A stretch of DNA of 64,000 bases from Crocodylus rhombifer (GCA_038503035.1 JAVSML010020438.1:62001-126000); one strand, 5' to 3'. Shown: positions 48,600 to 61,161, counted from the stretch's first letter. A program made the numbers and translations. Notes: a model not told the origin generated them from the letters alone.

Positions 48600-48700
48600 T
48601 CACACTTAAAATAATGGAAAAGATTGGGCTAGAAGGGACCTCACGAAGTTGTCTAGTCCAACCCCTGCTCAAGGCAGGATCATCCCTGTTTGAGCCTTTT
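48600..48700 (-). mobile_element. CR1 LINE 3' end
   Basis: ttgggctagaagggacctcacgaagttgtctagtccaacccctgctcaaggcaggatcatcc is the reverse complement of a CR1 3' terminal segment. The next element starts a few bases beyond it. Confidence 0.8.
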
Positions 48701-48708
48701 ACAGTTAA

Positions 48709-49480
48709 TAGGGCTGTGCAAAGTTTCAGGTGCTGATTCAATTCAGAGGAGATTTGGCTCAATTCGGTGGCCGAATTTCCTAATCCAAATCAAATTGGGA
48801 GACCAACAAAAAGGCCTAAATTGTTTGGTGTTTTTTGTTTTTGGTTTTCTTTTTTTTGAAGCTTCAGAATTGATTTGGAGAAAAATTCAGAGATTTGAGC
48901 AGGCTCCATTTACTGCTGCAGGGAGCTGGACTCGGGTTCTGTGCTGGTATATAGGGGGGAGGGGCTGAAGGGGAGGTGACTATGGAGAGACCCCCCCCCC
49001 CCCCCCACCAGGCCCCATCTCCTGTCTGCTCCCCCAGCCCCATCAATGGCTGCTCCACCCAGCCCCAGTCTCCTTACTCTTTTAAAAAAAAACAAAAAAC
49101 AAAAAAAACCCCCCACATTCACCTGCTGCAGCAGCCATCAGGGCTTCTGGGGGCTTGTGGCAGACTTCCCCACAGTGGGGTGCAGTGGAGATTGCCCCCC
49201 CTGCCTGGTAGGATTCGGTGAGTGCGGGGCCTTTTTTTTTTTTTTTAAAAGCCAGGATGCTTGGGCTGGGCTGGGCAGGGCAGCCACTGACGGGGCTGGG
49301 AGAGTGGGTGGGGGATGGAGCCTGTTTGATTCAGAGAGTCAGCTGTTTCGGCGGTGGCTCAGTCTCTTAATCGGATTCAGCTGAAACAATTCAGGACAGT
49401 GATTTGAATCATCGAATTGAATCGCTGTCCCCTGAATCGCCCAAATCTGAAGCAAATACTAGCTGCTTTGCGCAGGCCTA
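48709..49480 (+). mobile_element. hAT-like element, copy 1, with perfect 8-bp target duplication
   Basis: The ends TAGGGCTGTGCAAAG and CTTTGCGCAGGCCTA are inverted (13 of 15). They are flanked by exact ACAGTTAA copies at 48701-48708 and 49481-49488, the 8-bp duplication typical of hAT insertion. Subterminal zones are built from gattcaattc/gaatcgattcgg-type words. The middle is C/G-rich with a C16 run at 48991-49006 and A/T runs. No transposase frame. Frames of 81-112 codons are compositional. It inserted next to a CR1 tail. Confidence 0.9.
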
Positions 49481-49488
49481 ACAGTTAA

Positions 49489-52400
49489 GTGTTTGTTTTT
49501 CAAGTTGTTACTGAAAGTATATAGGATGTTGTGATAGGATATTAGCATGTCCATGAGTCTTAGTATTTGCAAAACATAATATAGACTTTATTTTTTATCT
49601 TTAGCTTCCCTGCTTTTCCATAACTAGCTTAGGGATAACAACTCAATAGAAAAAAAATATTGCCATGGGAACACTTGTAAGAAAAGGTTGTGAGTAAAGT
49701 ATTTCTGTTTAAGGCCCTCATTTCCCATTACCTGGCACCTTGTCAGCATTTACATCTCTGTTAAATAGATGTAAAACATTACCCTCCTTATCTGGTAGCA
49801 CTTTTGCATCCAGTTTGCATAAGTGTAAATAAGTGAGTACAGTAACAGGGAATTGGGCTTGAATTATTGTTAAATATGTTTATGCTGACATATCATGGGT
49901 GGTGGGTATGATAACCCCCACCCCATAGATTAAAATCGGTGTCTGTGGTATTCCCCAGTGTTTCAGTTCTGCACTCCAAGAGGATGCTGCTCTAGGACAA
50001 TCTCATAAAATGAGTAGTATTTATTTTATGCCATTCCCTCACAGCCTATGTTTTGCTTTTGGCATCTTACCCAGGCAGTGCAGACAAGTTGGGGGCCAAT
50101 ACACACTGTGATGTTTGTACTCGGCAGCCTGATCTGATAGTCCATGGAGCATTGCTTGATACAATGATTGAACAAATCTCAAGCTTCCTGCATATTTCTA
50201 CTCAGATGATGAGGATGATTTTATGTAATCTAATGGAGTTTCACCAGGGAGCACTCTGGCCCAACAAGCTGTAGATATAATGAAAATTGACCCACCCTGG
50301 CTCCGGCAGACCTCCCCTTGGGTAAATCCTGCTCTGTGGATTGGCAAACTCTCCTACTTTCGGCATGAAAGGCTGGCATACAGGATTCGCTGTCGTGCTG
50401 ATATTTCAGTAAACAGTGAAATTAAATCTTTTGACAGTCTCCTGCAGGAATTTCATGTACTGCAGGCCCAATTATAGAACTTTATACAACTATGGCACAG
50501 GGATGCTGTTGGCTGCCTGCTGGAAAAAAATGCTCTCCACCTCCCTTGCTAGGAGAATGGTCTGTTCTCCATAGCTTTTCATGTGCCTTTGTTTTTTGGC
50601 TCCAAACCAATTAATGTATTGAAAAGACAGCAAGATTTGAATATTGGCCCCCATTTAGTATAGGAGGAGGACCAAATCATCCGAGGATGAAAAATACCAT
50701 GGGGGCTTGGAGCTATTTAACTATAACACAGAATGATGTTTCATGAACCACCACCTCAAAAGGTTTAATACAGATTTGCTGGGCAAAATAGCTGAAGCAT
50801 CAGAAATGTCCATAAAGGACTTGACTCCAACTGCTTGAGGGTCTATCTTTGGTTGGAGAAAAGGTCCAGCTCCAAAGAATACACCCCACCCCCAATACAT
50901 TCCCTGTCATTGAGTCAGGACTAGTAGCAGGGAGTTAGATACTCTGTGCTGCAACAAGTGCAAAAGCCCAGGGAGCCTACCTTTTTTTATGTATAGATCC
51001 CAAGGTGGTCTACAATATACCGATACAGGTTAAATTATTCTAGATCATCTAAATGATACTACCCCTAAGGCAGGCTGGGTTCTGATGGGGGCAAAGGTGG
51101 CTAAAAGCCAGTTCACACTCCTCCCCATTGCACTGTAAGATGAGAGCTAGGACCTCTAAGTACTTGTCTACACTGCAATAGCAGCAGTTTCAAAAGAGAG
51201 GACTGGCCTGAGCATGCTTGCTCTATCCTGGCTCAGAGGCACTCTCCAAATACCAGGCACAACGGTGAGGCAACTCTGGGCTCATCCCACTGTTAGATCT
51301 CAAGGCCTTGATCTCCAGCATGCTTGAGAACTGTCTGGGGATGAGTCTACAGCAGCCTTTCCAACAAACTAATTTTAGGCCTGGAAAGTGTCAGTGGTCA
51401 GCTCTGTGGGCAGAGCTAAGACCTGCTACCAGCGCAAACAAGTCCAACGTACCACAGCATAGAATTTCACACACAGCTTTGGTTCCACACATGCAAAAGG
51501 TAGTAAAACTGGGCATCTCTGTAGGGAGTAGTTTATCTTTTTGGGTACAAAATCTAAGTCAATGAATAATGGGCCTGATTTTTTATTTGGGGCACAATAT
51601 CATCAAAAAGATGATTCTGATGATTCAGAAATGCAAGGAGTTCGCTGTGGTTTTGGAGAGGCTGAATTCGGAACACTGACAAAACATTTTGTAATATCTG
51701 AGGTGCAGTTGGAGATTTAGGAATGGACAAAAGAGTGATACAGGTGGGGTTAAAGGGTGACTTATTGATCTGCAAAAAAAGCTGTGGTTTAAAATATGGA
51801 AGACTGCCAAGAACAAGAACATGGGAGCTAAAAATTATTGACGTGGAGAATCCAGTCATGCTTATGAGTGAGGAGTGTAAAACTGAGTTCAAATGTCCTT
51901 GCAAACTTGAGAGAGACAGGAACTGATGCTATTTATAAGCCTGTGTGATGCACACAAGAGAGGATGAGGAAATGTGAGATAATGAAGAAAGCATCAGCCA
52001 AAGTACGATGAGAATCATGAGTGTATATAGCTGCAGAAGTCATCATCGTCTTCAAGTTCTTCTTCTCTCTTGACAAGTGAGAGTGAAGAGAAGAATAGAA
52101 AAGAACCCCAATGGAGAAAATGGCGGAGACAAGAATCAGTTTGATTTTGGTCTTTGCAATAGCTTTTTATTTTGGCTCTGCAGGCTGAAGTTGCTTAGAA
52201 CACTCCATTTAGAGGAATAAGCACAACTTGCCCTATAATATAGAGTCTATATTTACTACTTTCAAATGCAGGAAGGTCTCAGAGCCCAGGGCAGAGCAGA
52301 AGCAAGCTACTCTGTGAGCAGACTTTCCACCTCATCTCTCACATGGAATGAATGGATGACACATTTAATCATTCTCTATTATAGGATCTTGCCAAGCCTC

Positions 52401-52677
52401 CCTTTAGTAAAGTACTAGCTGACCTTGCATTTCATCTCCTTGTGTAGAGATGCCCAGCACAGACATGGTACTTCAAAAGTGTCAGCTCAATATCTTTTGA
52501 AGTGAAAGGTTACAAGTTCTCTTCCCACTGCTGTTGTGCAGCCATTCAGCAACCTATATGCCCTGGATGAGAAATTCATTTTGATTCACAAGCTAAGCTT
52601 CATTAATAAGCAAGTAGCTTTTGTTCCTTGGGTTGATAAATTTCATAACAGTGTTGCAAAACTGTTGCCCAATAGCG
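49489..52677. other. No gene recognised
   Basis: A possible one-sided MITE end (cttgtctacactgcaatagcagc) begins near 51164, recalling another reptilian TIR family, but no opposite end was found. Frames at 50053-50477 and 51308-51904 (up to 116 codons) have no recognisable domain. Confidence 0.5.
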
Positions 52678-52685
52678 GTGGTTTT

Positions 52686-53362
52686 TAGGCCTGTGCAAAG
52701 CGGCAAGTATTTGCTTTGGATTTGGATTCAGCCGACTCGGAGAAACGGTGATTTGATTCAGAGATTCGAATCACTGTCCCAATTTGTTTCGGCCGAATCG
52801 GATCTGAAGATTCGGGGCTGCTGTGGAGATTTGGCCATAGACCAAAGAGGCAGTACTCCTCACCATGCTGGACGTGGCTGCCTCCAGCTGGTAAGTCTGT
52901 GGAGGTGGGAGGGAAGGGATGTGGGGGAGGGAGGGACTGGGGCTGGGACAAACTGCCCGGACGGGGTGGGCGGTGGGCACAGAACTCGGAGAGGGGCTGG
53001 GGGGGTGGCATGTGGGCGTGGCAGCACTGGGAGCGGGGGCTATGCCCTGGTGCTGCTTGCCCAGCTGGAGTGGGATGTGAGCGCGGCTGGCTCCAGACAG
53101 AAGGAGGAAAGTGGCAGCAGGGCATGGTGGCCAGTATGGTGAGGACTGCTGCCTGTTTAGTCTATGGCCAAATTTCTAAAGTAGCACCAAATCTTTTCTT
53201 AATCGGTGTGTTTTGGGGGGGGGGGGGGGGGGGGTTTGGGAGGCTTCCGATTTTTTGATTCGGACTTTTTAATAAGTCTCCCAATTCAATTCAGACTTGG
53301 TCACTGAATCGGGCCGAATTTCCTCCAAATCAAATCGGCACCTGAAGCTTCGCGCAGCCCTA
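52686..53362 (-). mobile_element. hAT-like element, copy 2, inverted relative to copy 1
   Basis: The ends TAGGCCTGTGCAAAG and CTTCGCGCAGCCCTA are inverted. The minus strand starts tagggctgcgcgaagcttcaggtgccgatttga, aligning with the start of copy 1 (tagggctgtgcaaagtttcaggtgctgattca). Flanks GTGGTTTT and GTGTGTTT match at 6 of 8, an aged target duplication. The interior is GC-rich with a G20 run. Frames up to 173 codons on both strands are Gly/Pro-rich artefacts of composition. Confidence 0.85.
53215..53234 (+). repeat. G20 homopolymer
   Basis: Twenty uninterrupted G inside the inverted hAT-like copy. Its length is likely unstable and may be misassembled. Confidence 0.95.
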
Positions 53363-53370
53363 GTGTGTTT

Positions 53371-55534
53371 TACCCAATAACCATGGTGTGAGTAGCACTT
53401 GGTGATGATTCTTCTTTATACACGCTCAAACAGGAAACAATTTTCAGACCATAAGACTGCCAAAAGGAAAGAACACAAACGCAGCATCTCCAGCATAAGC
53501 AAGAGTTTCAGTGGAACTTCTCCATACAAGAAGAAAACACTGGAGGTGATAAAAATGTCTTCCAATTTTTCCTTACTAGAACTATATATAAATTCACTTC
53601 CAGATCTGGTTTAAAGCCAGATTCTCTGCGGATAGAGGCCTGAAATTTCCAAAAGTTCTGGGTTTAAGAAACTTTTCCTCCAAAAATCTAATTCCAGTGA
53701 GGTCCGTTAAACCAAATCATTTTGGAGGTTTATACTAGTTCAAAAAGGGTTTACACAGTTTTTTTTCTGGAACTAGAAGGGGGACTAGTGGCTGTAATGC
53801 TATGTTTACTTGCAGTTTATAATTTTAACTTTCTTTGTGTGCTTTTATAGAGCTCCAGGCTGAACATAGTTCCTGGTAAACATAGAAGAGACATAGCTGG
53901 AACTCAAACTATATGGAAGCCAGTTGTGTTTGGAGTTGAAGTTCTTGTCTTTAATGAGCACTACTTGCTTAAGAAGGATTGCACTATATTATGAAACTGG
54001 TCCATTTGGAAAACATCATGCAACTTGCTCCTTTTCCCAGAAAATCTAGATTGTACTAAAATAGGCATAAACAAAATGTTGTTGTTATTCAGATGCAGCA
54101 GTTTTTGCCACAATAAATTATAGTCAACTAGCTGATCCTCTCCTGACCTACCTAACTAAAATGTCTGTTGAATTATTGCTGGTTCACTAATACTCTAAAC
54201 TTGATCCAAAGATGTTTTGTTGTCTTCAGGGTTAAACTCGTACCTTTAATTCCACTTAGTTGCTTTATGTTTGCCTGGAAGGAGTTTTGCTGCTGCTGTT
54301 TGTAGTTGCTGCTGCTCATTCTAGAACAGTGGAACCATCAGAAGAAACTAAGTAGGTGATTGTTTAGCCAGATGCTAGCAGCCACCAATGAGATTGTATC
54401 CCCTGGCATGTTGCTTTCAGCAGCCTCATTACTATGCATTCTCTCTTCCTCTATTGCACTCTATTGAGGCAAGGCAAAGACTGGCAACTAATGACTCGTG
54501 GGTTGGATCTGGCCAACAAAGAGATCTGGGGACTCTACCATGGGGTATATCCAGACTGGTGGGGCAGCTAGAGAGGGACACATCCCAGTAGCCTTGGTCC
54601 CCTTATCCTCGTGCTCTCCCCACATCCCAGGAGATGTGCCATTGTTGCAATGGGATGTGTCAACATAACCAGAAACCCCCATACTGCAGGAGTTAACACA
54701 ACCCCTGTACTTCAGTCACTGCCTTGCTCACCACCAAAAAAGGGCAAATTTATCTTTGTCTGTTGCTTTTGATGACAATGGGCAGTGGTTGGATTAAGGA
54801 GGTGCCTAGGGGTCTACCCAGCAGCTGCTGTATTAACCTCCATGCCAACACCTCCCTCCATACCACTGGCATCTCTCAAGGCAATGGGGAATGTGAGGCT
54901 GATGAGGGGACCCTAATACTGCCTCTGGTGATGTGCTGGAGGGTGGAGAGAGAAACGGAGGGAATCCATCTCTCAGGTGGGATTGTGAACTCGCAGCAGC
55001 AACCGAGTTGCACGTCCTCAAAGGTTGCTGACATCTGTGGTAAGGGAAAGAGGCAAAAGATGTGGCTCTAGCTTCTCTCACAGTTTGAAGGAGGGGGGGG
55101 AAAAAAAAAACCCTGTAGAAATTGGACATATAAAAGACTTGTTGACATGCAGATCTTCAAGTACATGTTCAAACAAATCTGCAGTGTTATTTGGCATGAA
55201 TAGGCTATAGGGAAGTATAAATTCAGAATTTCAGGTGCATCTCAAAATGCAGAGAAGGTGGAAAAAACTTAACTAGAGAAATGGGACAAAGAAAGCCATG
55301 CTGAGTGGAAAAGCACCCATTCTTGGTTGCGTTCAAATAAATTGAAAACCTACAGCCCCAGAGGGACCAGTATGAGGATCATAGAGAATAGCAGCCTAGC
55401 AAGGTGTGTAGTTTAGTACAATTTTATGGCTGTTCTCTGTTGTACACAATAGAGTCTTAAGATCTTAGTCAAAGATCAAGACTGTTCTAGAAAGGACTGG
55501 ATGCAAGACAAAATGTGGAAGGAAGAATGTATCA
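53371..55534. other. No gene recognised
   Basis: Mixed composition, with a G8/A10 run near 55089-55109. A 115-codon + frame at 54724-55071 lacks recognisable features. Confidence 0.55.
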
Positions 55535-55700
55535 CTACCTCCATTTAACATATGGGGGAAGTAAAGCACAAAAAAGCTGTGTTGTATGCAAAGTCACACA
55601 AGAAACCATAGCAGATCTGCAAACAGAATAAAGTCCAAGTCAGAAATTGCTACCTACCCTCCTGACCATACTTGGTTCTGTAAAAGGGACAATGTCATAC
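55535..55700 (-). mobile_element. MIR/CORE-SINE-like fragment
   Basis: ctccatttaacatatgggggaagtaaagcac, then gtatgcaaagtcacacaagaaacc, then cagaataaagtccaag, fits the reverse-complement MIR order (ccattttacagatgggg, aaggtcacacaagaag, agaacccaggt). Confidence 0.6.
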
Positions 55701-55739
55701 CACTATAAGCAATTAGAAGCCATATCATCTGCGAGAGAG

Positions 55740-56960
55740 AACTTAAGCAGGAAAACATGCATAATAATTGAAAACTGCTTAACAATATCTTACTAACTGC
55801 CCAGAAGTCAACAATCCTACAAATTCAGAAGGAAGATCCTATTTGTTAAAAAACAGCCTTGCTGAGAGGGAAAATACAAGCAACTATTAAAAACCCACAA
55901 TATATAACATATGGGAGAGAGGTGAAATTAATAGCAATGAGTGTAAATTGGACGCTAAGGGCTTTTGAAAGTTGATAAGAGAAGCGAAAGGATACAGGGA
56001 GAAATCAATGGTTAGCAGTTAGGGACAAGAAATTGTAGGGGGTATTTTAAAGTATATTGGGAATAGAAGTGCATTCGAAATATTGGTATCTATAAATTGG
56101 AAGAAGAAAAAATAAGTACTAATAAAGATGGAAGATGACAAAGACTGGGAAAACTGTGAACTAAGGTCATTGATACACAGACTGATTTAAGTTGCTTGGT
56201 AAGGTGTGTACTAACAAACCTGTTGTGTATCAGTATAGCCACATGTAAAGTCATATATCTAAAATGGAGAATGCAAGCCATGCTTAGTGTCAGGTTGCAG
56301 AAGGGAGCAATGACTCAAAAAGTTTTGGAGCCTGGAGTCAACTGAAAGTAAGCCCTGAGTGCAATAATCCTTGGATATGTGAGGAGTAGGGAGGTTATAC
56401 AACTTCTATATTTGACATTAACACAACAGCTACTGGGATGCAGTGTCCAGGTCTGTTTTCTACAGTTCAAGATGAATGCTGACAAACTAGAGAGGATTCA
56501 GGGAAGAGGCATGAGAATTAATACATTATTTAAATGCATGTCTTTATCTTGAGAGAGTCCAGGAGTTCAGCATACTTAGCGTATCCAGGAGGCTGTTACC
56601 AGATGACTTGATCACAGGTCACAGATACTTATAAGGGGAACAGAAATGTGATAATCTAAGGCTCATCAAACAGACAAAGGTAAAACAAAAATCAGTGATC
56701 AGAAGGTGACAGTAAAGAAATTCATACTTAAAAAGTTGATGACTTAGGGGGGGGGGTGTTAACCAGTGAAGATAAAGTGTCATTATAACAATTTACTGAG
56801 GGTTGTGATTAGTTTCTCCATTACTGGAAATATCTAAAGGAAGACTGGCCATTTTTCTAGAAGATATACTCTAGTTCAAACAGGAATTCAGGGAAGTCCT
56901 GGAACCAGGGTGTTAGTCAAAAGTTCAAATTACAATCATCCCTTTTGGCTTAATCAATTA
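55740..56960 (+). mobile_element. Ancient CR1/L3-type LINE remnant
   Basis: Broken similarity to the CR1 coding order on the + strand. A pre-RT linker-like stretch lies near 56020-56130 (gacaagaaattgt...tattttaaagtatattgg). ACATGTAAAGTCATATATCTA at about 56239 reads CKVIYL, the K-C-K-V motif after the palm. TACTGGGATGCAGTGTCCAGG (56431) and gctgacaaactagagaggattcaggg correspond to the QFWAP / DKLERVQ region. ccattactggaaatatctaaagg (56818) corresponds to the C-terminal P(S)LEIFK segment. Many frameshifts, and the RT core is missing here as well. Much older than the 14-kb copy. Confidence 0.6.
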
Positions 56961-59782
56961 ATCTAGTACAATAGCCATGAAGGCTGTCCTTCCTCTTTCT
57001 TTACTACCATCCTATTGCTTGTAACCAACAAGTATCTGGAAAGGTTATTCCTACAAAATACATGTTATATCTTCCTTGCTTGAAAAACATGATACTTCTC
57101 TCTCTCTCTCTCTTTCCCTCCCCCCTTAATGACAGACTGATTTCCTTGTGCACTACCAGACCACATTGCCTGGAGGACACAGCTCACTTTGATCTTCTCT
57201 CTCTCTCTGGTTCTGGCTTAAGTGATCACCAGACTGATTTAAATCAATACAGCTCAACACATTGGGGATGTCAGCACATCATATTAGTTACAGACCCCTG
57301 GGTCCTTATATTCCAAAATACAGTAGGAGCTGGGGTCACCCGGCTGCTACAGTATTTTATTTGGCCTGTTTCTCCAAATGCGGTTAAACTGTTTGCATGC
57401 AGGCTCACCCAAAAAAAAAAATTAAAAGGGGTTTGACATGCATTTGATAGCACAACAAGGAGGAAGTGAAAAGGGGGTGGCTAAAAAGAAGGGTGAGGAG
57501 AAATCATTTATGTTCATGAAGCAACAATTGATGTTCTTCCATTCTTATATGTTTTGATGGTAGAAAGAGTAAGAAAAAGGCAAGAAGCCAACTGTTGACT
57601 TATAGTACTTAGCAACGGTTCAGTGCTTGGAGGAAATGTGTGTCCTGACTTTATAGCAGCTGACTAAGCTGTGTGGTCAGGAATGTGTGTGTGCATTATA
57701 GCTGGACTTTGGAACTTGGCAATGATATAATGAAATTGTTGGTATCCTACATAACTTACATATACATCCTGCAGCTTGGTTTTTTGTTTTTTGTTTTAAT
57801 CAATCACATTACATGGAAAGGTTTCAGGACTGAGAGGGAGCTGATAAAAGTACACAAGGAAGCTGGTGGGACCCTGATTCCTTTGCTTGTTGTGGAAGGA
57901 GTGGCAACACTATTTCTCTTTGCAAGACACTCAGGGATTTGGGAAGATACAGTTTTTGGTGACTCTTCATGTCCTGCCTAGTTCATGCCAGAAGATTAAG
58001 CCTTTCTCATTCTGAAATGTGACAGTATCTTAAGAGTTGTAGTACTTTCCTGTCTTCAGGGCTGCTAGGATCACTCCATAACAAGAATTTCTATATAGCA
58101 GGGTTATAATGGTCAGCCTGTCTACAGGACCTTTATAATACATGCATCATTTATTATAACATTAATGTTTGATTGGGCTTGGAAGCACTTCAGATTGACA
58201 GTTATTTTTAATCACAATTAAGGCAAGGAAATGAAGAATCAATTCCTAACGAACATACCTGTGAATGTGGGAGATGCTGTAATGACTGTTTGGTCCCTAG
58301 ATGAGCACCGGTATGTCTTCCCAGTGGAGGTTTGACTAAGGCAAATTCTTGCAATCGCATCTATGCTGCTACTGCATAACCAAAGTTAGATGCTAAGTGT
58401 ATTCCAGGGATCTTGGTGCTGTGTTAAGAGAGGCAGAAAAATACAGCTCCCATTGGGTTGAGGGAAGGCGCTGGAAAACATTCAGCAACCAAAAGCTGTA
58501 ACCTGGGTTACACCCTGGGTCCACACTACTGAAGTTAAAGTGAAATCCCAACTCTAACCTAAGCCCCAGATTCAAGATGTATATAACATGGGTAGGCACT
58601 GACTTCCAATGCAGTTAGCCAGAACAGAACCTGGTTAAGTCTGACTGAGTCAGAAGGATGCAGCAGGTGGAAGTAATATGAACAGTTCACCTAAGATGGA
58701 TGCAGATGTCATTAGGAGGATGCAAGGGACTGGCTAGAATATTCCAGACGTTAGCTCCAGCATGTCCAAGGTGGAAACAGTATCTCTGAAATATAGAACA
58801 ACTTCATTGCCTTCAGTTTCGAACAGCTTCAGGGCAGTAGGCCCAGTGTTAACAAGCAATTCAGATACAGCCAAAATGCTTTCATGCAGGCCCTATAGTA
58901 TTGCTGCTGCTTGGTTAATTTGCTCCTCTCAGGTACCTGATCTGCTTCTTCTGATGTGTTGTCTGCACTCCCTTAGCCTAGTGATTGCCAGGCTACTTGC
59001 CTACGTTCCCAAGACATTACTAGTTTTGGGTATGCCATCCAGGCTATAAGCACTCTGACGTATGTGGAGCTGGCCAAAATTGTTCAGACACTGGGTTTAT
59101 TCACCAAAACAGGAGGCTTCTGATAAACTTTCAAATAATTTCAAGTCTGTGCTAAATACAATGAAGCTTTTCAGTCAGAAGAATTATTCTGAAAATTAGT
59201 AGCCTTTCTTCGTCTTCAGAAATAAATATTTTATGTAAACTTAATCTTTTTTTTTTTTTAGAAAAAAGGGGGAGATATTAAACACATTGTATTAGGTTGG
59301 TCAGAAAGCTTCAGTGAAATGATTTTATTATTATTATTTGTCCTTTCTCAGAGAAAATAGGGGGAAAAAATATGGAGTTGACCAGAAATTCAATTTGGAC
59401 TGTTGAGCCAAAAAATTAATCATTCATACAACTGTAGACATAATCTCTAAGGTTACTAATAGCTGTAGTGCTTTGTAAGCATTTTACCCTTTGGCACAAC
59501 AGTTTTGTGAGGAGGATAGACTGTGGTGGCCATAGATAGATCCTTGTGGCCATAACTTGACTTGCATTCACTAGGCCTTTGCTTTGTCAGTTCAGAATGT
59601 GGATGTAGATATAGGTGCATTTTATCCTGCTGTTTTTGAGAGAGAAGGGATTCCAGTGCTCATACGTATGTGGAGTCTGTTGCTTTTTGGGGGAAACTTG
59701 GCATTGAGACCAGGAGAACAATAGGTCCCTAACTCATGTAACAAGCTAGCTGTAGTTGTAAATGGAACCTAGGTCTTCTGGC
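56961..59782. other. No gene recognised; CT microsatellite inside
   Basis: (CT)n at about 57096-57114 continues into a C-rich tract to 57126, a homopyrimidine run. A shorter CT run is near 57197-57209. TTAGGTTGGTCAGAAAG near 59292 recalls a mariner end, but no second end was found. Frames up to 124 codons are unrecognisable. Confidence 0.5.
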
Positions 59783-60775
59783 ATCTGGTTGTAGCAAGGA
59801 CCCCTGGGGCTCCTGTTACTTTAAGCAGGGAAAAACTGTAGCAAGCAGTGTTCAAGAAGCCTAACAAGGGCTAGCTGCAAAAGAATAGGCACCCAGAGGC
59901 CAGAAGCTGAGAGCAACTATTGCTGTGTTAGTTGCACAGCAGTAGTATGATAGGACAGTGCCCTACCAAAGTAACAGAGACATGGCTATGGTAGCTGGGG
60001 TAGCAGCAACAACCCGCTCATTAATGAGAGAGAGCAGTTGTGTCAGGACTAGCAAGTCACTTGATCAGGAGTGGGTGGGGCTTGAGCAGCATATAAACCT
60101 GAGCCTGACCCAAGCCAGGTGGCCTGGCTCTGGAAGTTGCGGAGGGAAGGGTGGTGACTGTAGTTGCAATACAAGCTTGGATCCTGAAGCAACTGGAAAA
60201 TAAGCTATTGAGGTCTGGCAGAGAGCTGGAACTTGGGGTGAAATGATTTGTTTATTAAGCTGCTGAGGGGCTACTGATTTAGTTACAGCCAGGGTGTTTA
60301 GGGTTTTGAATCAACTAAGCCAGTGGACTGGAGAGGGACTTAAAGGGAAGTTCTGGAGGTCCCAGTAGTGCCAGGGTAGGCATGTGAGGGTTGCACCTAC
60401 TGGGGCAAGGTGCACACCATGAAATAACTTGAGAGGGTGAGAACCAGGGCCAAGGGCCCAGCCTGAAGAGAGACGGACACAGAGTCAGGGCCCTTGGGAG
60501 TGGGGGGCATGTACAGGCCTGCCAGGCTGCCTAGACATGAGGACTGGATTAGGATCAGCCAGTGGATCCCTTGGTCCCTGCAGGAGAACAGAGTGGGGGT
60601 TGCTCTAGGACCCTTGAGCATCCTCCCTTTCCAAAATGAATTAAGATCATCTAGGTGTGGCAGGCAGGAAAGAAAGGAAGGACCATGGAGCCAGAGTAGG
60701 GCTGTAGAGCCACCAAAGCGGTGTCATGACCGCCCCTGGGACCCAGTCCTGCTATGTGGGTCCTGAAACCAAACC
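59783..60775 (+). mobile_element. LTR-like repeat with TATA box
   Basis: It opens with aaggacccctggggctcctgttactttaag, has GCATATAAACC at about 60089-60099, then a GC-rich leader and a long G-rich 3' half. It closes with gccaccaaagcggtgtcatgaccgcccctggg. Order and end motifs parallel the block at 41.06-41.83 kb. No flanking duplication and no internal coding region were found, so a solo LTR is inferred. Confidence 0.4.
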
Positions 60776-60997
60776 TCTAGCTGATACTTCCTTCACAGGA
60801 GCACAGTTCTTCTACCTCTTAACTGAAGCACTATACCAGTGATTTCACCCCCCCACCCCACTAGAGTGCTGGGAAACGTGAGGGTGCCACAAGATCCTTT
60901 GAAGGATGCCACAGGAAATGTGAAGAGATGAAGAAGATGTGAGGAGATAAGCAGATGACAGCAGTCTCAGGCTTTCCCTACTTGGCAGTTCTGTTGG

Positions 60998-61100
60998 CCT
61001 AGGGTCACCATACGTCTGGGTTTTCCTGGACATGTCCTCTTTCTGGACCTCCCAATCTCTGTCTGGGTGCCTTTTTTTGAAATCTGAACAAATGTCTGGG
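60998..61100. repeat. Interspersed repeat fragment (ACCATACGTCTGG type)
   Basis: agggtcaccatacgtctgggttttcctggacatgtcc is one end of a dispersed vertebrate repeat with an accatacgtccgg...cggacatgtcc terminus. Only this end is recognisable. Confidence 0.55.
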
Positions 61101-61161
61101 ATTTGACTCCACTTAGCTGGTGGGAGCAGAGGGAGGGTGATTTGGAGGCAGCAGGTGCATC

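Noticed and set aside
52621..53142. 173-codon + frame with Gly-rich translation
   Set aside because: It spans the edge and interior of the inverted hAT-like element; G-richness removes stop codons on several frames at once.
59292..59320. Mariner element end (TTAGGTTGGTCAGAAAG)
   Set aside because: One weak end only; no inverted partner, TA duplication or transposase remnant found.
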